A DNA stretch of 64,000 bases, taken from Filosporella fistucella. Lineage: Eukaryota; Ascomycota; Leotiomycetes; Helotiales. Below are positions 23,241 to 36,088 of this stretch, one piece after another. Positions within the stretch are counted from its first letter, which is position 1; every line of letters begins with the position of its first letter. The notes beneath the pieces were generated by a model. It was not told where the DNA came from, did no database searches, and saw only the letters and a program-made list of their open reading frames with translations. Position numbers and translations under genes: made by a program. Location of the stretch: the NCBI GenBank assembly GCA_030077755.1, contig JAQJZZ010000015.1:1550001-1614000 (forward strand). Direction: 5' to 3'.

Positions 23241-23971
23241 CTATAGAGCCAAAACCACCACACCAGCAACAGCACCAAGCAAAGAACCGACCTTCAGCGC
23301 GGCAGCGGAGCCAGTGACGGTATAGACAGGTTTGCTGGGCATAATACCTGTTCCGGTTGCTTGGGGGGAGCCAGCTGCGCAGGAAGTGCATTTCCTGGTT
23401 GTGGTCACGATGATGGTGAGAGGGGGTGAGGCTGGGTTGTAGCTGGGAGCGTTGGTTAATTCGGGTGGGCAGGAGGTGTAGAGGATTGTGGATGGTGTTG
23501 GCTGGTGGCTATTAGTTTGGAGTTCGGGAGTGGGGATGGGAAAGAAGAGGAGCGAGGAGGATGGATATACCTTTGCTACTTCAGATTCCGGACATATGGT
23601 GGTGTATAGACTGACAAACTCTATAGTTACTTTCCCAAGGCGGGCGGGACACTGTGATGAGTTAGCTATACGTTGTTTCATGATACAAGGCGAGTGTGGT
23701 GAAATTTTCTCCCGGAGCTTCACAGCGGCTTCTGAGGTGGACGAGGAAAGAAAGGATGGCATACATCAGTTACAGTGGGCGCGCATGATGTGACGGTATA
23801 GACATTCGTTGCGTAAACCGTGGAGGTGATCAAGCCGGCTGGGACATTTGTAGAAGAGATAGCATCGATGATCCCAGTTCCATTGGTCGCAGAGTAAGAA
23901 CCGAAGGAAGACGCAGCGCCGGCAGCGAGGGTTGAAGAGGCAAGTGCCAAGATAGAGATAGTATATTTCAT
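23241..23971 (-). CDS. Small GPI-anchored cell-wall protein
   Basis: Three exons (23971-23765, 23651-23571, 23501-23241) give 182 aa. Signal peptide MKYTISILALASSTLAAGA, then a Thr/Val-rich ectodomain with YATNVYTVTSCAPTVTDCPA and VSLYTTICPE, a pattern seen in fungal covalently bound cell-wall proteins. Then KCTSCAAGSPQATG and a hydrophobic C-terminus (VGSLLGAVAGVVVLAL) that fits a GPI signal. Intron 1 is 113 nt. Intron 2 (69 nt) is a multiple of three and lacks a stop, so its retention would only add 23 residues; splicing is preferred because its ends (GTATAT...CACCAG) and composition look intronic. Function beyond surface structure is not evident. Confidence 0.72.
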
Positions 23972-25228
23972 GATGTCTCTGGTTCTGGTACGTCAAGATC
24001 GTGATCGGAAACGAAGACGAAAGAGTAGAGTTAAAGGCTGGAAGAATAAATAAGTATATTGGTAGAGAGTGAGATGGACTGGCAAAAGAGTGACTGGGAA
24101 CTGGCGACGAGAGATGGCTGGATGGATGACACGAAGAAGGAGGTTGAAAGCGGAAGACAACACGCCTTTTAAAGCACGTTCTCCCCATCCCTTCAAAACC
24201 ACATCTCCGCTCACGATCACGCTCTCAACCTACGCATCTCAAACCTCATCAAACACTTCTCAGCACCTTCGTTCCAGCCCGCTGGACCAATGCGAGAGAG
24301 CCTGACTTCAGCTGCTGCATATCGCTATCAAGTGCCCAATCAGACAATACCCTTCTCCTGATCCGCATCCGCGTTCCTGAAAACAGGTGCCATAGTTTGA
24401 GAGAGGCGGTGCTATTTTTAAGATTGTTTACAGCGTGAGGAATGTGCTTGGATACCTCTACAAGCCAGCATGGCAGAAGTCCACTTGGAGAGAAAGGAAT
24501 CGCGCTCAGAAGGAAATTGCAAGAGGTGTGGAATGACGATACATTCTAGATCGCGCCACTGAACGCTTTACTGGGATTTGGAAGCAAGAGGGATCTCATT
24601 CCCAACCTCCAAATCCACAGCTAATTCAAAAAGACGATCACTTCTCATTTGGCGAAGATTTCTCTCATGCTTTTCATTCTGTTGCGCTTAACAGCTCAAC
24701 TCTATATGATTGCGTTCTTTTGTTCCAGCACAACCAGAATGTAGTTCTTCTCTCGGATGAAAGTGATGGTTAGTCAACCAGTCTTCCGAGCATTCCATGC
24801 ATGTGCTTCATCCATGTGTTCCATCCAACCACATTAAATACTCCCCCCTATCTCTTTCATGGGAAAATGCAATCGAATGGGAGTCTCTTCTAATCGCCCA
24901 TTTTCAAACCCGGAACGCCGAATATGCTGAGAACAGGAGTTGAGTATTCCAACGAGCCACCAAATGCAGGTTTACCAAGACCTATGCCATGCCTGACCAT
25001 TGGGCATTAATGTCATAAAAGATGACGAATTCGATCCGTGGTATAGCCAGAGGGACCGGGGAATCTATGCAATCGCTAAACAAGATATTTCATCCAAGAT
25101 GAAGCCTCTGCGAGACCGGTCGATGAAGAAACCTCAATTTTGGGTATACATGCGTACTTGGGTATCCAAGATCCAACAGAAAACTTTTTGGGGTGAGTCC
25201 ATGAAAGAAAAATCAGAACCCTTCAAGC
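23972..25228. other. Intergenic, about 1.25 kb
   Basis: Promoter of the cell-wall protein on the left and 3' flank of the RGS gene on the right. A 79-codon plus-strand frame ending at 25239 overlaps the RGS gene end and has no family resemblance. Nothing else seen. Confidence 0.5.
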
Positions 25229-27539
25229 TCATCGTGTAGATTTGCTCATGCTACGTTCGGGTACGTTGGCGTTGAATCGAGGAGCAATCGAGTCAAAGTC
25301 GTAGTTCTTGAGAGTCTGCTCATACTTGGAGCTTTTCATGAATTTAGGGACCGAATCCTGTAAAAATGTCAGTAAGAACTTCACTCTCAAGGTATGGACT
25401 CCTTACACTAGCCATGAGCTTGAATACAGAAATCTGCGCTTCTTCGAAGAGCTTGGTGACCTCCTTCAAACTTTCAATCATAGCATTATCCACTCCAACC
25501 GCCTTGGTCATTCTGGTGGCAAGCTGATTCCGTAGTAAGTGATCGATGTTCAGCTCACAGGGTGAGCCAGGTGCTAGGAACGCATTATATATGCCGTATG
25601 CAGATGCCATAGTCTCCTTCACGGAATCAAGATTACCGCCCCTGGACGGAGAATTGGCACTGATCGCGATCTTGCAGGATTTGAGAAACTCATCGACGTC
25701 CAGGTAGAAAGATAGATTTTCCTCGCAATGTGTGTCTCTCAGATTCTCTCGGAACAGCAGTCGCAGGGCTGCATCATTCAAGATTTTGTCTAGCTTCTGA
25801 GTATTTGAGTCACGAGAAACACCCGCTCTTGTAGCACTACTCGAAGGCTCCCCGCTCTCCGATGTGCGCTCTCTTGATGTCATGTTAACAACATCTCTGC
25901 CTTTTTGTGTCATCTGGTAAATGGCATGCTTTGTCGGTTGGAACTGCACAGGCTTCTCCTTATCTTGGTGATTATTTGCAAGATACGCTCTATCTGCCTG
26001 GACACACCATATCAATTCGTGCTCTAGGAACAGAGTTGCAATCTCAGCCGTCTCCCTGCGGTCTACTGTGGTACAACAGTCCATCAGCCAATCAACTGCA
26101 GCTTTTCCAGTAAAAGTTTGATACATAGTCCGTGGAGGAGATCCAACTTTGCGTTCTGATGCCATCCTGACTCCGGCAATTCCATCCTTGTACTCACTCA
26201 GAGAATCCGAATCTGCAGAGCTAGTGCTGTTCTTGATGTTTGGTCCGTTTTGACCAATGAATCTTCGGAAGATGACCTCGATGGTACTACGATCAGAGGA
26301 GAGCTTATCCGTAGCTGCATCTCGCTCGAGAATAACCAACTGCATTGTGTTTCTCGGAGAATTGACGAGTTCAGTGACGTGCTTCTGCTGAATTCCATTC
26401 TTGGCGCAAAATCGTTCCAAAATATGAATACCTTTCGGGGTTAATTGCCAAACCGAACTCTTCATAGTAAAATCTCGGCCTTGCTTTCCGTCTGCGGTCT
26501 CAATAAATCGTGCGTCCAGAAATCGTTGACATACGGACCGTGCCATCTCGCGTGCCATGGAAAAAGTAGTGGTCGTCGTAGTGGTAACAATACGAGAAGG
26601 GTCTTTTGGATCCGGCATTCGATTTGACTGAGAAAATTTAAGGGAGCCCAAATTGTTTATCGCTTCTTCTGATAAAAATGAGTGGTCTATCCTGGTCAAG
26701 CGGACACGATGGGGTGCCAGAGGCAAGCTGACAACCAAGGTTGCAAACAGATCTTTGAAATCCTTTTCACGCATTAGCATATTCATATGTATACCGACCT
26801 TCCTATGCCTTCTTACTCTTGTAAATGGTCTGTCATCCGCCGTCATGCGCAATAAGCGCGAAGATGTTTGGTGCATCTTGTTGTAGTTTGCCACAGGAGC
26901 TGGGAACGAGATAGGAGCTGGAGTGTCTGCAGGAGTATCTGAATATGCCTGTGAAGGTGGATTTGTCTCGAGAAGTTGACTGGCGGCGGCCGAATTTAAA
27001 GTATCGGTTCTCGCATGCGAAGAGGCTGAAGGTGGGGTATTCTTCTTGCTATTGTCCTTGTTGCTACTGTCCTTACTATTGTCGCGACCCGCCTGTGGAT
27101 CTGTTGATTTTGCAAAGCTATTGCTATTGCTATTGTTCGAATCTGAGCCAGAGGAGCTTTGTGCAGAGCGGTAGAGGTTGCTTGAGGATGATCGATTGCG
27201 AATAGAAGGTTCGGATAGGCTGGCTATTGCGTTTGTCGTTTTGTCTCGAGCCAATTGTGCTAAAGTGAAAAGGCCACCCCGATTTTGTTTTGCAGAGCTC
27301 AACGAGAGTGTAGATTGACGATGCTTGGAAGTATTGCCCGGTCGATTTGAAGAGTCGTAGAGAGGGGATGTACTTGAGGAACTGGACTTAGTCGGGGAGG
27401 GAGACTGTGGATGGAGGCTTGACGAAGAAGAAGTCCTACTGGTAGACAAGACCGGACGTGGAAGGGAAGTCAGGTGGTCGGCGGATATTTGAGGAAGTTT
27501 GGAAGTCGAGGTGGAGTGTACAGGTGGAGAGAGGGCCAT
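25229..27539 (-). CDS. flbA: RGS-domain regulator of G-protein signalling with DEP domains, FlbA/Sst2-like
   Basis: FlbA/Sst2 proteins accelerate GTP hydrolysis by a heterotrimeric G-alpha and, in filamentous fungi, restrain vegetative growth so that conidiation can proceed. Two exons, 27539-25407 and 25357-25229, give 753 aa; the last intron must be removed to reach DSVPKFMKSSKYEQTL, the conserved RGS end. Order: long Ser-rich leader (1-215), FlbA-type N-terminal DEP region (FTRVRRHRKVGIHMNM... ERFCAKNGI), second DEP domain (YQTFTGKAAVDWLMDCC), RGS domain from about residue 582 (LRLLFRENLRDTHCEENLSF) to about 725. The C-terminus is RSMSKSTR. Unusually long non-coding DNA precedes it. The symbol follows the Aspergillus orthologue. 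Confidence 0.93.
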
Positions 27540-27920
27540 AAGGATTTGGGATGGAGATGTTTTTGTGACGGGCCTAAAGAGGCAGAGAGCCTAATGACAA
27601 ATTTAGCTTAGTTTGTTCAGCAGGTGCGGTGGAGTAGTTAGAGTGGGGAGTAGGAGTGGGAGTGGGAGTCGCATGGCAATGGAAGGGTGACTGGTGAGAA
27701 TGGAAGACCGTGACCCTGGCCCTGTCTTGTCCTTCTCTGGATCTGTTGCTTCGGGCGTGCTCAGTAGTGTAGTAGCGGGCCAATGCAGGCATGATCGGGG
27801 CGGGTACGGATAGTCGTCAGAGAATCAGAGATGGGGGCAGGGTTAAGCCTAAAGAGGCAAGGAGGGGAGGTAATCCGAATATTTGGATGTTTGAGATGTG
27901 AAGAGGCAGCGAGGAGGTTC

Positions 27921-28019
27921 AGGTGTAGGTTGTAGGTTGTAGGTTAGGTAGGTAGGCTGGTAGGTAAGGAAGTAGGTAGCCCGGCAGTAGGCAAGTGAGT
28001 AAGTAAGTAGGTAGGTAGA
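27921..28019. repeat. GTAG/GGTA-type degenerate simple repeat
   Basis: Repeated TAGG/GTAG units with few interruptions, pyrimidine-rich on the strand of the RGS gene. Lies about 400-500 bases upstream of its ATG, thus probably in its 5' leader or promoter. Confidence 0.75.
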
Positions 28020-28070
28020 TGATGTTCGGCGATGAAAATTCATGCTACCTATTACCATTACCCACTTGCC
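27990..28070. repeat. Imperfect inverted repeat, ~26-bp arms around a ~26-base spacer
   Basis: The left arm starts GGCAAGTGAGTAAGTAAGTA (27990 onward). The right arm ends ACCATTACCCACTTGCC (to 28070) and its complement reads GGCAAGTGGGTAATGGTAAT. Most positions pair. A transcript from either strand could fold here. Confidence 0.65.
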
Positions 28071-31000
28071 ATCCTACCTAGGTACCATACCTACCCACCC
28101 CTTTTAGGACTGACTAGGTCCTGGGATTGGAGACTGTACGAGATAGGCAGGAGAGACAAGGCAGAGGAGAGACGGAATAGGGCAGGGTGAGGATGTGGTG
28201 GCTCTCGTGAGTCTGGTGATGACAAGTAAACCTAAATGATACGTACCGGTACTCCTTTTTTCCCAACTATGCGAGCACCTTTGGCGGGGCTAATATGAGC
28301 TCGTGAAAGAGATAGGTAGCACGAGTAGACCTAAGGGGTGGTGAGAGGACAGGACCGGGCACCCTGTGTGTACCGGACCGTGTGTCTGTAGGCCTACAGA
28401 TTGACGGGCAGAAGTGAGACCAAGAAACCAGAATACAGTAAAGGTGAGTAGAAGCCAAATAAATTGACGACGATGAGGCGCAGGAGGTGGTGGTAAGGTA
28501 GGACAAGTAAACGAGTAGGCGGGTATTGAAGCGAATAGTAACGGCGAGTCCAGACGGAGACGGAGTACTCGGTGCAAATGTCGCTACGAGTGTACCAGGT
28601 GTAGCAAGGGGGATTTAGGTGAGTAAGTAGATAGGTAGGCCACTACTCTGCAAATAGGCACGGTGTAGATGAGGCTGGAAGGATTCAATGAAATGAGGTG
28701 CCTTCGTGGCGATGTTGATGAAGTGTTGGAGGGCGAGTGAGTGAGTGAGGAGTGAGTTCTGAGTGCAGCCCTTGTGGGCGTTGTTCTTGATCGCTGCAGC
28801 TGCTTGTCGTCCAAGGGTCGGGACAACTCGTGGCAGAACAGGGATTATCCAACTAGTAGGGATGAGGGATCGAGGATGACTCCTGGCTCCTGGTCTGCTC
28901 TCAAGACCTGGTCCTTGTCCTGGGCTATGAAGGCGTGGTAGCGTGGTAGTGTGGTGTGGGTCCTTCCTTTCCCACTATTGTGCTTCTGTACAATCTGCCC
29001 TCGGACGGCTCTCAAGCGGATCCACTGACTGACCTTGCCAGAGTCTGACTGGCTGCCGCTTTGGTCAGAACAGTCGCAAAAATCGAAATCGAATGTTCCA
29101 AATGCCCCGCCACGGAGGAATCCCAAATGGAAGCTCTTGAGTGGATGATTCAGTGACTAAGCAGAGATTGGGGTCCGCGCACCTCAAAAAATAAATGTCT
29201 GAGATTCTTCGTCGTAAGAGCAGCCAGCGGAGAGTCAGAGCTAGATCTAGGGCAAGCTAGAAGCAACCCAACAAGCAACAAGCAACAAGCAGCAATTGGG
29301 TAAGGTAAGAGTAAGAGACTCAATAATCAGCAAGCCCCAAGCGTGCAGTACGTACAGTGCAGTGCAGTGTCTGGGAGGAGACGGTGAGGTGAGACACCTC
29401 GACACCACTCCGGCAATACACAGGAACAGCACACCACTTATACCCGGAATTCCTCTCCGGATGTCTGAAGATATAGCTATTCAAGAGGAGTGAGGAAGGA
29501 AATACCCGGAATAAGACACGGCAGCTGGTAGCGTCGAGAGGAGGAGATTCCAGCCTTGCACCAAATCGATGGCCGTGATGGTCCAAAGTGCTTGAAGTAC
29601 GAAGAATGCCTTCAGATGCGGCTACTTCGATACCTCTTGTCGCTCGTATAGCAGATGAAAAATGTCTGGGTTGGTAGACACGGAGTAAGTAACCTCGTTG
29701 ATCTGATCTTCACCCGAGTTGTTCTTGTTCTCGTTCTCGTATCTATCAATATCAGAAATTATAAATATAAACCTTCCTGACTGAACCGCCTCTGGGGAAT
29801 GAGTAAAAGGAAATATAGACAGGCCCAATACGGTCCGGCAGCCTGTGAGGCTGTGAAGATCAATTCCACAGGCACGCAAATTGTAGCTGGATCATTTCCA
29901 TCGACCTTGACCTAGGTTCTGGGTACGCCGCTGTAGAAACGTCCACATTTCCCTCAGTAGCACCATTGACCAGACAGATCGATCCAAGCAAGAGATGTAT
30001 GTATTTCACAAGGCAAGCTGCAGTGTATTTTTGGCTTGTACATGTCGCGCCTCCTCAACACCTCCAAGTTCCGGCAATCTGGTCGTGGCTCTATTCCTGC
30101 ATGTCTTGCCTTCTTGCCTGGGCTTGCTGGCTGCCGGCCGGATGCTGTTCTTGATAATGCAGGTTGAGACTTTGTGCTCCAACACAGGAAACATCATCCT
30201 CAGCATCATTTCAGCGGCGGTTTGCAGAAGTCACCCAAAATTGAAGGGCAACTATCCGTGGAAGCTGGCCGGCACTTGCCGGCCCGAATTGACATTCTGG
30301 TCCCGGAAACGCTTCATGGTCCTCATGCATCCCGTCTATCTGTCGCTTCATAAAGAAATCTCGTCCACTTACTTGTTCTCTTTCAGGTGTTATTTTTTGT
30401 AACTTCTGCAGCTCGCCGCCGTTCTAGATTGCTCCAGGATTGAAGCGAACGACCAAGATTGAAATGCAATACGAAGGTACTCGTACAGTACGGAGGTACA
30501 GCGCTCAACAATGTTGAAGGATAGCCTTGCGGTCTGTGAGGATTCAGTCTGTCAGCTCCCGAAATCCAGGGTTCCGTCAACCAAAAAAGTCGAACATCGG
30601 TCCTCCCGCCACTAACGTCAGAGAACCAGAGACGAGATATCGACCTTGCCTCCGTCAACACCCAAACCATAGCATTGAATGGTAATTGAAGAAGCAGAGA
30701 CCAGAGATGCTTGTCCCCCATGCAGTTGATGTTTCATGAAATGCTCAAAGAACGAGATGACAACCCGTTTGGTAAGCTGTGTGGCTTCATGGATACAATG
30801 GGTTTGTAGATCGTCTCTTGCTTTCTTCCTTCCGTCCTTCCAGTGCACTTCTGGAAGATCTGGCGGGACCTGGCACAACGCCAGGAAAAGGCATGAATGT
30901 CTTACAACGTACCTGGTGTCTAGATTCGTTTCCGATATGCCAGGAGCTGCTTTGCTGTTGTGTACTGTAAAGCTCAAGATTCGATACGACACCACTTTGT

Positions 31001-34000
31001 GGAGGACGCAGTTGTCTAGCGATCCTGGTTCTTTAACAACGAGTGTTTCGAAAGCCTGGTCGAATTATTACAGTACAGCACCTCGTCAAAATCCAGGAAC
31101 CCAGTCTACAAACGAGCGAGAAGACTTGGGCCACACAACGACGAAAAGCGGCGAGCAGTCCGAAATTTATCGCAGGAAATGCTGGAATCGTGGGAGGTTT
31201 CACAGAAGCAGCTTTCGGGGTCGAGAAGATATAGAAACCAAACCAGGCCGGCGGGAAAATGGAGAGACGTGCTTTGGCCATCGGGTTGTATTTATTTCAC
31301 TCGAGCGTTCACAAGCAAGCACTGGGTAAGAATTGCCTGCACGCACAGCTTCACTCTGCTCGAGCACCTTGTCAAGTGGTGATATCTTGATAAACTAGCA
31401 TTCAAGAGGCTAGCTGCGTCCCTCGACTTTCTAGCAGACAGGCACAATGCATGGGTGAGAGCGGGTTGGCGGCGAACTTTCTACGCGATAGGATGTTCTC
31501 TTACCGGTTGCTGGAGCTCATCCGAATGCAAGGCAAGAAAGCAGTTGGGAAAATGCGGGCAAAAGGTGATCTGTCACGAGAAGAAGCGGCACACACGGAA
31601 AGAACTTTGATGTAGCAATTTGACGGCGACACCGCCAGATTGTAGAGACCTGCGACTGAGACACTTAATCTTCGATATTCAATTGCAGCAGTATCGACTT
31701 TGACAGTTTTGAGGTGTTAGGAGCATCATTCTACCAATCCGGAGGATATACTACTCCAAATGAGACACTGCTGACAGATCGCGGCTTGCACTACGGAGTG
31801 CATTCTGGGGATCTTTCGTCTCCTCGTTTCTACGTGTCTTTACTCTGTGGGACGCTTGATTCCGGAAGTTCTCTACTCGGCTTTACCAGGGCTCAATGCA
31901 TCGGCCTGGAGTCTGGACAGCAAGAGGTAGAGAAAGAGAAGGAGCCCCACCCAACTTCTTCCAACGGCTTTAAAAGACGGAACTTTGAGAGGAAATTGTT
32001 CAAGATTCATGACATGAGTCGTTGGTGCACGTTTGAAGGTTTAATCTTACTCATATTAGAGTTTGTGGCTCCAATATAGGCTCAAGGGCAAGAAGGTCGG
32101 CGGCTATGTGGAATGAAAAAACTCATCTGATAAACTACTAGTCTTTCTGGTAGGCAAATTCTTCTCTGTTCAAGGTCCACTATTGAGCATCTTCCATCTT
32201 TTCTTCCTATGTTCAAAGTGCGGTGAGTTGGGGTGAAGGTCACTAGTAATTAGTATATACAGGCAAATTGAAGCCCCTCCACGGAAACCCTCCTCAAGTC
32301 CAACAGCGGGTAAGACAAGGGAGAAGGGTAAAAGCAGCATCGACAGGGACAGTGTTTTCCACGTTTCCTCCACGGGTTTGGTAGCTTACCTTTAGGCGGA
32401 GTTGGGATAAATCGAACACGTTTGGATGCACGCACGGGCAATGTTGTCATGCCACGTTGTGCTAGGATGTGTGTCTTGGATGGATGAGGATGGCTGCTGG
32501 CTGATGCAACCAAACTATGGAGCTTTTGCTTTTGCAGCGCGAAGAGCGAATGCACGGGAAAATAATGTGGTGCGGTACTGTACGGAGTAAGTAGCAGACT
32601 ACTGTATCTAGCTACTAAGACATCGACACCTAATCCTAGTCCTGGTCGTAGTCCTACACTTCTAACTTGTGTTACCTATTAAGCTCGGAAGATCTTCACC
32701 AAGATGAGAAGGATTCGTTTCAGAACTTGCATGTTCAACGAAAGTGCAATTCGGCACTTGAACATCCTCGCTCATCTGGTCAAGTGATGAAGAAGACCCG
32801 CCGCATCCAGAACCAAGGCATCTAGCATAGACGCAACATCTAATAAACTTACATCCGAGTTAAGCTTGAGTGACAGCGGTGACAGCTGTCATCTCAGCAG
32901 CTGCCTTCCTATCGAGATCAAGCAAAAAGACGATCCATTTGTGCCGTCTCACAGCATACAACACTTATAGAAAGGGAGGGAAACGGGACAGGAAGAGGCC
33001 AACGGTATTCCTATCCGGTCCTGCCGTTAGAGTGCCTTGGAGCATGACTATGGCAGCAGGCAAGATACTCCGGATGCAGGTGTCTTTGGCAGGTTACAAT
33101 TATAATGCGGCTACTTGAGACGAGTTGTGCTGGCAGACGGAGGGCCGCGGAGAGACAAAGGAGAAACCCACATGTGTAGTGTCGTTGTGTTGCTTTCCCC
33201 AAAGATTGCACTCCTAAGTCGGGTCTCAGCCCTGTTGCGTGCAGAAATTCCTACTGTACAAATACGCAGACGAGCGAAAGAGGCAGCAAAAGCAAAAGAA
33301 GTAATGGGATCAACACTCCTAGACCTGGTACACTCAAAACAAAATAAATGGTCTAATCCATCATATCGATATGATAATCCATCCAGCCATTACACAATCG
33401 CGCAACCTTCACGAGATGGAAGTAATATAGACCTGCATTCACTGACCATGTGCCATCAATCACCAACAGCAACAGACAGTTGGCTGCATTTATCCAGACT
33501 GCTTCATCTGTGCAGTTAATACATTCTTCCGGGAATCTAAAACAACTTTGCGCCAATTACACCTAATTATAAGCATCATACCAAATTTCAACGGCAGCAG
33601 GAGCATCATCGCGACGATCACAAAAAGCAAAGCTAGTGCTTTGCATGCATGGCGACTCCTTTTTTTTCTCTACGGTTTGCCGTGAAGTGAGGATGAGTCG
33701 GCAAGCAAAGTGAGGGAGTCACATTTCCCAATCTCGGACCGCATCGTCAAGGTTCCATCTTACACCTCATTCGTACCCAAAAAACCACCCTATATATCCA
33801 TGCAGCGGCAACACAGCCACGATACTGTACAGTCGCACTTTACGTATACCACGATCATTTCAGCAATTCAGCAACCAGGGAGTTGAAACACAATCTCCAT
33901 TCAACATTTCCAAAGCTCCTAAATTAGCACGCTAGCATACGAAATACTCGCACTATTCAGCATTCCACTATGCAACACAAAGAACTCGATGTGTACAAAC

Positions 34001-35262
34001 ATCAAGGCAATCTCACCTCGCCTCATCCGATCTTACGGAACCATCATTCCATTGTCCACTTTGCAAGTCCACTCCGGCTTTTCAACGTAGCACACCGGCA
34101 TTGCCATGATGGAAATCTGAGCTGACACGAATCTCCGAGACTTCAAAAGATCTCCAACTCCACCTCCCGCCTGAGCTCTCTGAGACATTTTTCCTAAATC
34201 CAGGAGGATTCCGACAACCCAAGACAAACATGAAAAGAGAGCATGGAGCACATCACATCACATCCACCCAAATGGCCGTGTGAGATCTCCAAATCCGTTC
34301 CAAAACAAGTCGCTGCCCTGCCCAAATTAATCTCCGGAATTGATCGTAAAAAAGATTTAAATTGGATGGATGGATGTGCCGCACTCCTAGGCTTGCAAGC
34401 CTCCCTTTTATTTAATCTTCCAGAAGCCTTCCATAGGAGTTCCAGAACGTCTCATCAGGGGGCAGCTCCGTCTGCGCACTTTTACTTTTTCTTCCCGTCT
34501 CTCTCCCACATCCTCGACATCACAGATCTCATTTCAGGCCAATATCTTTCATCCGCCCCTGGACCATGTGGCAGACGTTACCTTCACGTCTTGGCGTTCC
34601 TAGCCATGCCTAGGTAATGCTACAGGATCCACTCCCACGTTTCCGACCTGGTGGGAAGCGCTTTATTTGATGAACATTCCTGCTAGGATCATTCTTCCAT
34701 TCGTTTCGGAACCTTTGGCACAGTCGAATGTTTGATGCGTTGTTCTTCCGTCATCGTACTTGCTCATACATATTGTGTTCATGAAATGGCCTGACAACAG
34801 GGAAGGTATTTCTAAATGCAAGCTCATTTGTCTCGGGACTTGAAAGGAGGCTCGCAACTCCGTCAGCCCTATGTGGCACAAAGGAGAAGCAGTTGGATTG
34901 TCTTCCACTTCTCTGCATAGTGGAACAGGCATGCAGCAGAAAAAGTCATTCATACTGCACATAATTTTTTGAATTAACTCCTTGGCTTTCATATGTATCT
35001 ATCAACGTTTATTTCCCACTTTGGGTTGGGCTTCTTGGCTTTGGAGGAATACCGCATAACCCGCCCTCTCACCACGTTCCCACAACGCAGGAGATATAGC
35101 CACGAGGTCAAGATGATACAAGATGCATCGTACCGCGCGCTGTTCACGTCGCACGCGGATGTATATCTCCAAGAGCGAGAGGGGTCTGAACATCGGGTGT
35201 CATTACTGAAGCAGGACGATCGTAACTCCTATGGTGTGAAACTGGAAGTGCTGTACTACAAG

Positions 35263-35581
35263 CTAAGATAGAAGCTCATGGACTCTAATCTCCAAGTCTT
35301 TCCACTTTTTTGAGGTCATTATATTATTCATATTCTGCAGTAGGAGAAATCTAGCAGAAACTGATGCGAAGGAGTGACACCTCGAAAAATTCATCAATAC
35401 TATAGTTGTTGACTCCACTTGCGTTGTCGATATCTTCAACCGAATATGAGGTGAGGGAGGTGGTATAAAGACTACGAGAGATAATTTCGGAGGCATGGTA
35501 CCTATGTCCTAGTTTTGGGCCTTTTGGTTTTCTAGCGCCGTCACCCGGCATTATAATTCCAAATTGTTCAAAATTTCTCAT
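35263..35581 (-). CDS. Candidate small two-exon orphan gene
   Basis: Exon 1 (35581-35381) starts MRNFEQFGIIMPGDGARKPK and ends NNYSIDEFFE; a 46-nt intron (35380-35335, GTGTCA...CTGCAG) leads in phase 0 to exon 2 (35334-35263), NMNNIMTSKKWKDLEIRVHE, stop; 90 aa. No family recognised. Natural amino-acid composition, in-phase splicing and standard intron size support coding potential. It may be the 3' part of the candidate gene at 35668-36018, but an in-frame stop separates them in the simplest reading. Confidence 0.35.
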
Positions 35582-35667
35582 ACGATCAGCTCACAACTGC
35601 TGCATCCTACTAATGGTTAGCTTCTGCGCTGTCTAAACTGAATTTGTTAGTCTACTGTTACCAATTC

Positions 35668-36018
35668 TTAGCTTGCAAGTATGTGAAAGCGACCACTCTT
35701 CTTCGCCTCTCCAGCAGTGCCAGGTTGTAAAAGAAGATCTTTGGCCAGTATGAAATGCAACACCACTGATATGGCTGTAGTATCCTCTTCATCTTTTCTT
35801 GAATCATGAAGAAATATCAGGCTGTCTCTACGCAGACCTCGTGTCATTACCAAGCACAACGAATCAAATACTTATCCGCCAGTCTCAAAACTTTTTCCAA
35901 ATACAGTAATACATGAGTACTCACCACCAAACTCAATTCTATAATCCAGGCAAGCGTTCACACTGCGCTCAGTGACCTCAGGGTGACCTTCGGTCGGGAT
36001 TGCTTCTCCCCACTGCAT
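35668..36018 (-). CDS. Candidate small two-exon orphan gene (5' end unsure)
   Basis: A 54-nt intron (35924-35871, GTGAGT...GATAAG) joins LDYRIEFG in exon 1 to VFDSLCLVMTRGLRRDSLIF in exon 2, in frame; 98 aa from the ATG at 36018. The open frame continues upstream to about 36088 (SFWHRGLDAGTGGLRVDVNL) behind a possible acceptor TTTTAG, so the real protein is probably longer at its N-terminus. The end reads GEAKKSGRFHILAS. No family recognised. Could be a lineage-specific gene or a remnant of a larger gene whose first exons I could not define. Confidence 0.38.
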
Positions 36019-36088
36019 AAGATAGAACTCTAAATTGACGTCGACTCTCAGACCGCCGGTTCCTGCATCCAAGCCTCGATGCCAGAAA

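Larger units (their letters stand above)
27540..35262. other. 7.7 kb gene-poor region upstream of the RGS gene
   Basis: The first ~2 kb, read from the minus strand, is the C/T-rich leader and promoter of the RGS gene, with GGTA/GTAG-type simple repeats (27921-28019) and an inverted repeat (27990-28070). ACGGAGTA words occur at 28560, 29680 and 32582. From about 29.5 to 35.2 kb no recognised family is found. The longest frame is a 197-codon plus-strand one (30736-31329) without splice-consistent extension or recognisable motifs. A 109-codon minus-strand frame sits at 34663-34992. This may hold long 5' leader exons, non-coding transcripts or decayed repeats. Confidence 0.6.

Noticed and set aside
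30736..31329. 197-codon open frame on the plus strand in the desert
   Set aside because: Composition rich in Cys, Trp, Arg and Ser as in shadow frames, no splice-consistent neighbours, no recognised motif, and a competing frame on the other strand.
34663..34992. 109-codon minus-strand frame starting MKAKELIQKIMCSMNDFF
   Set aside because: Starts with ATG and has several Cys, but no signal peptide, no family and no splice support. Kept only as a note.
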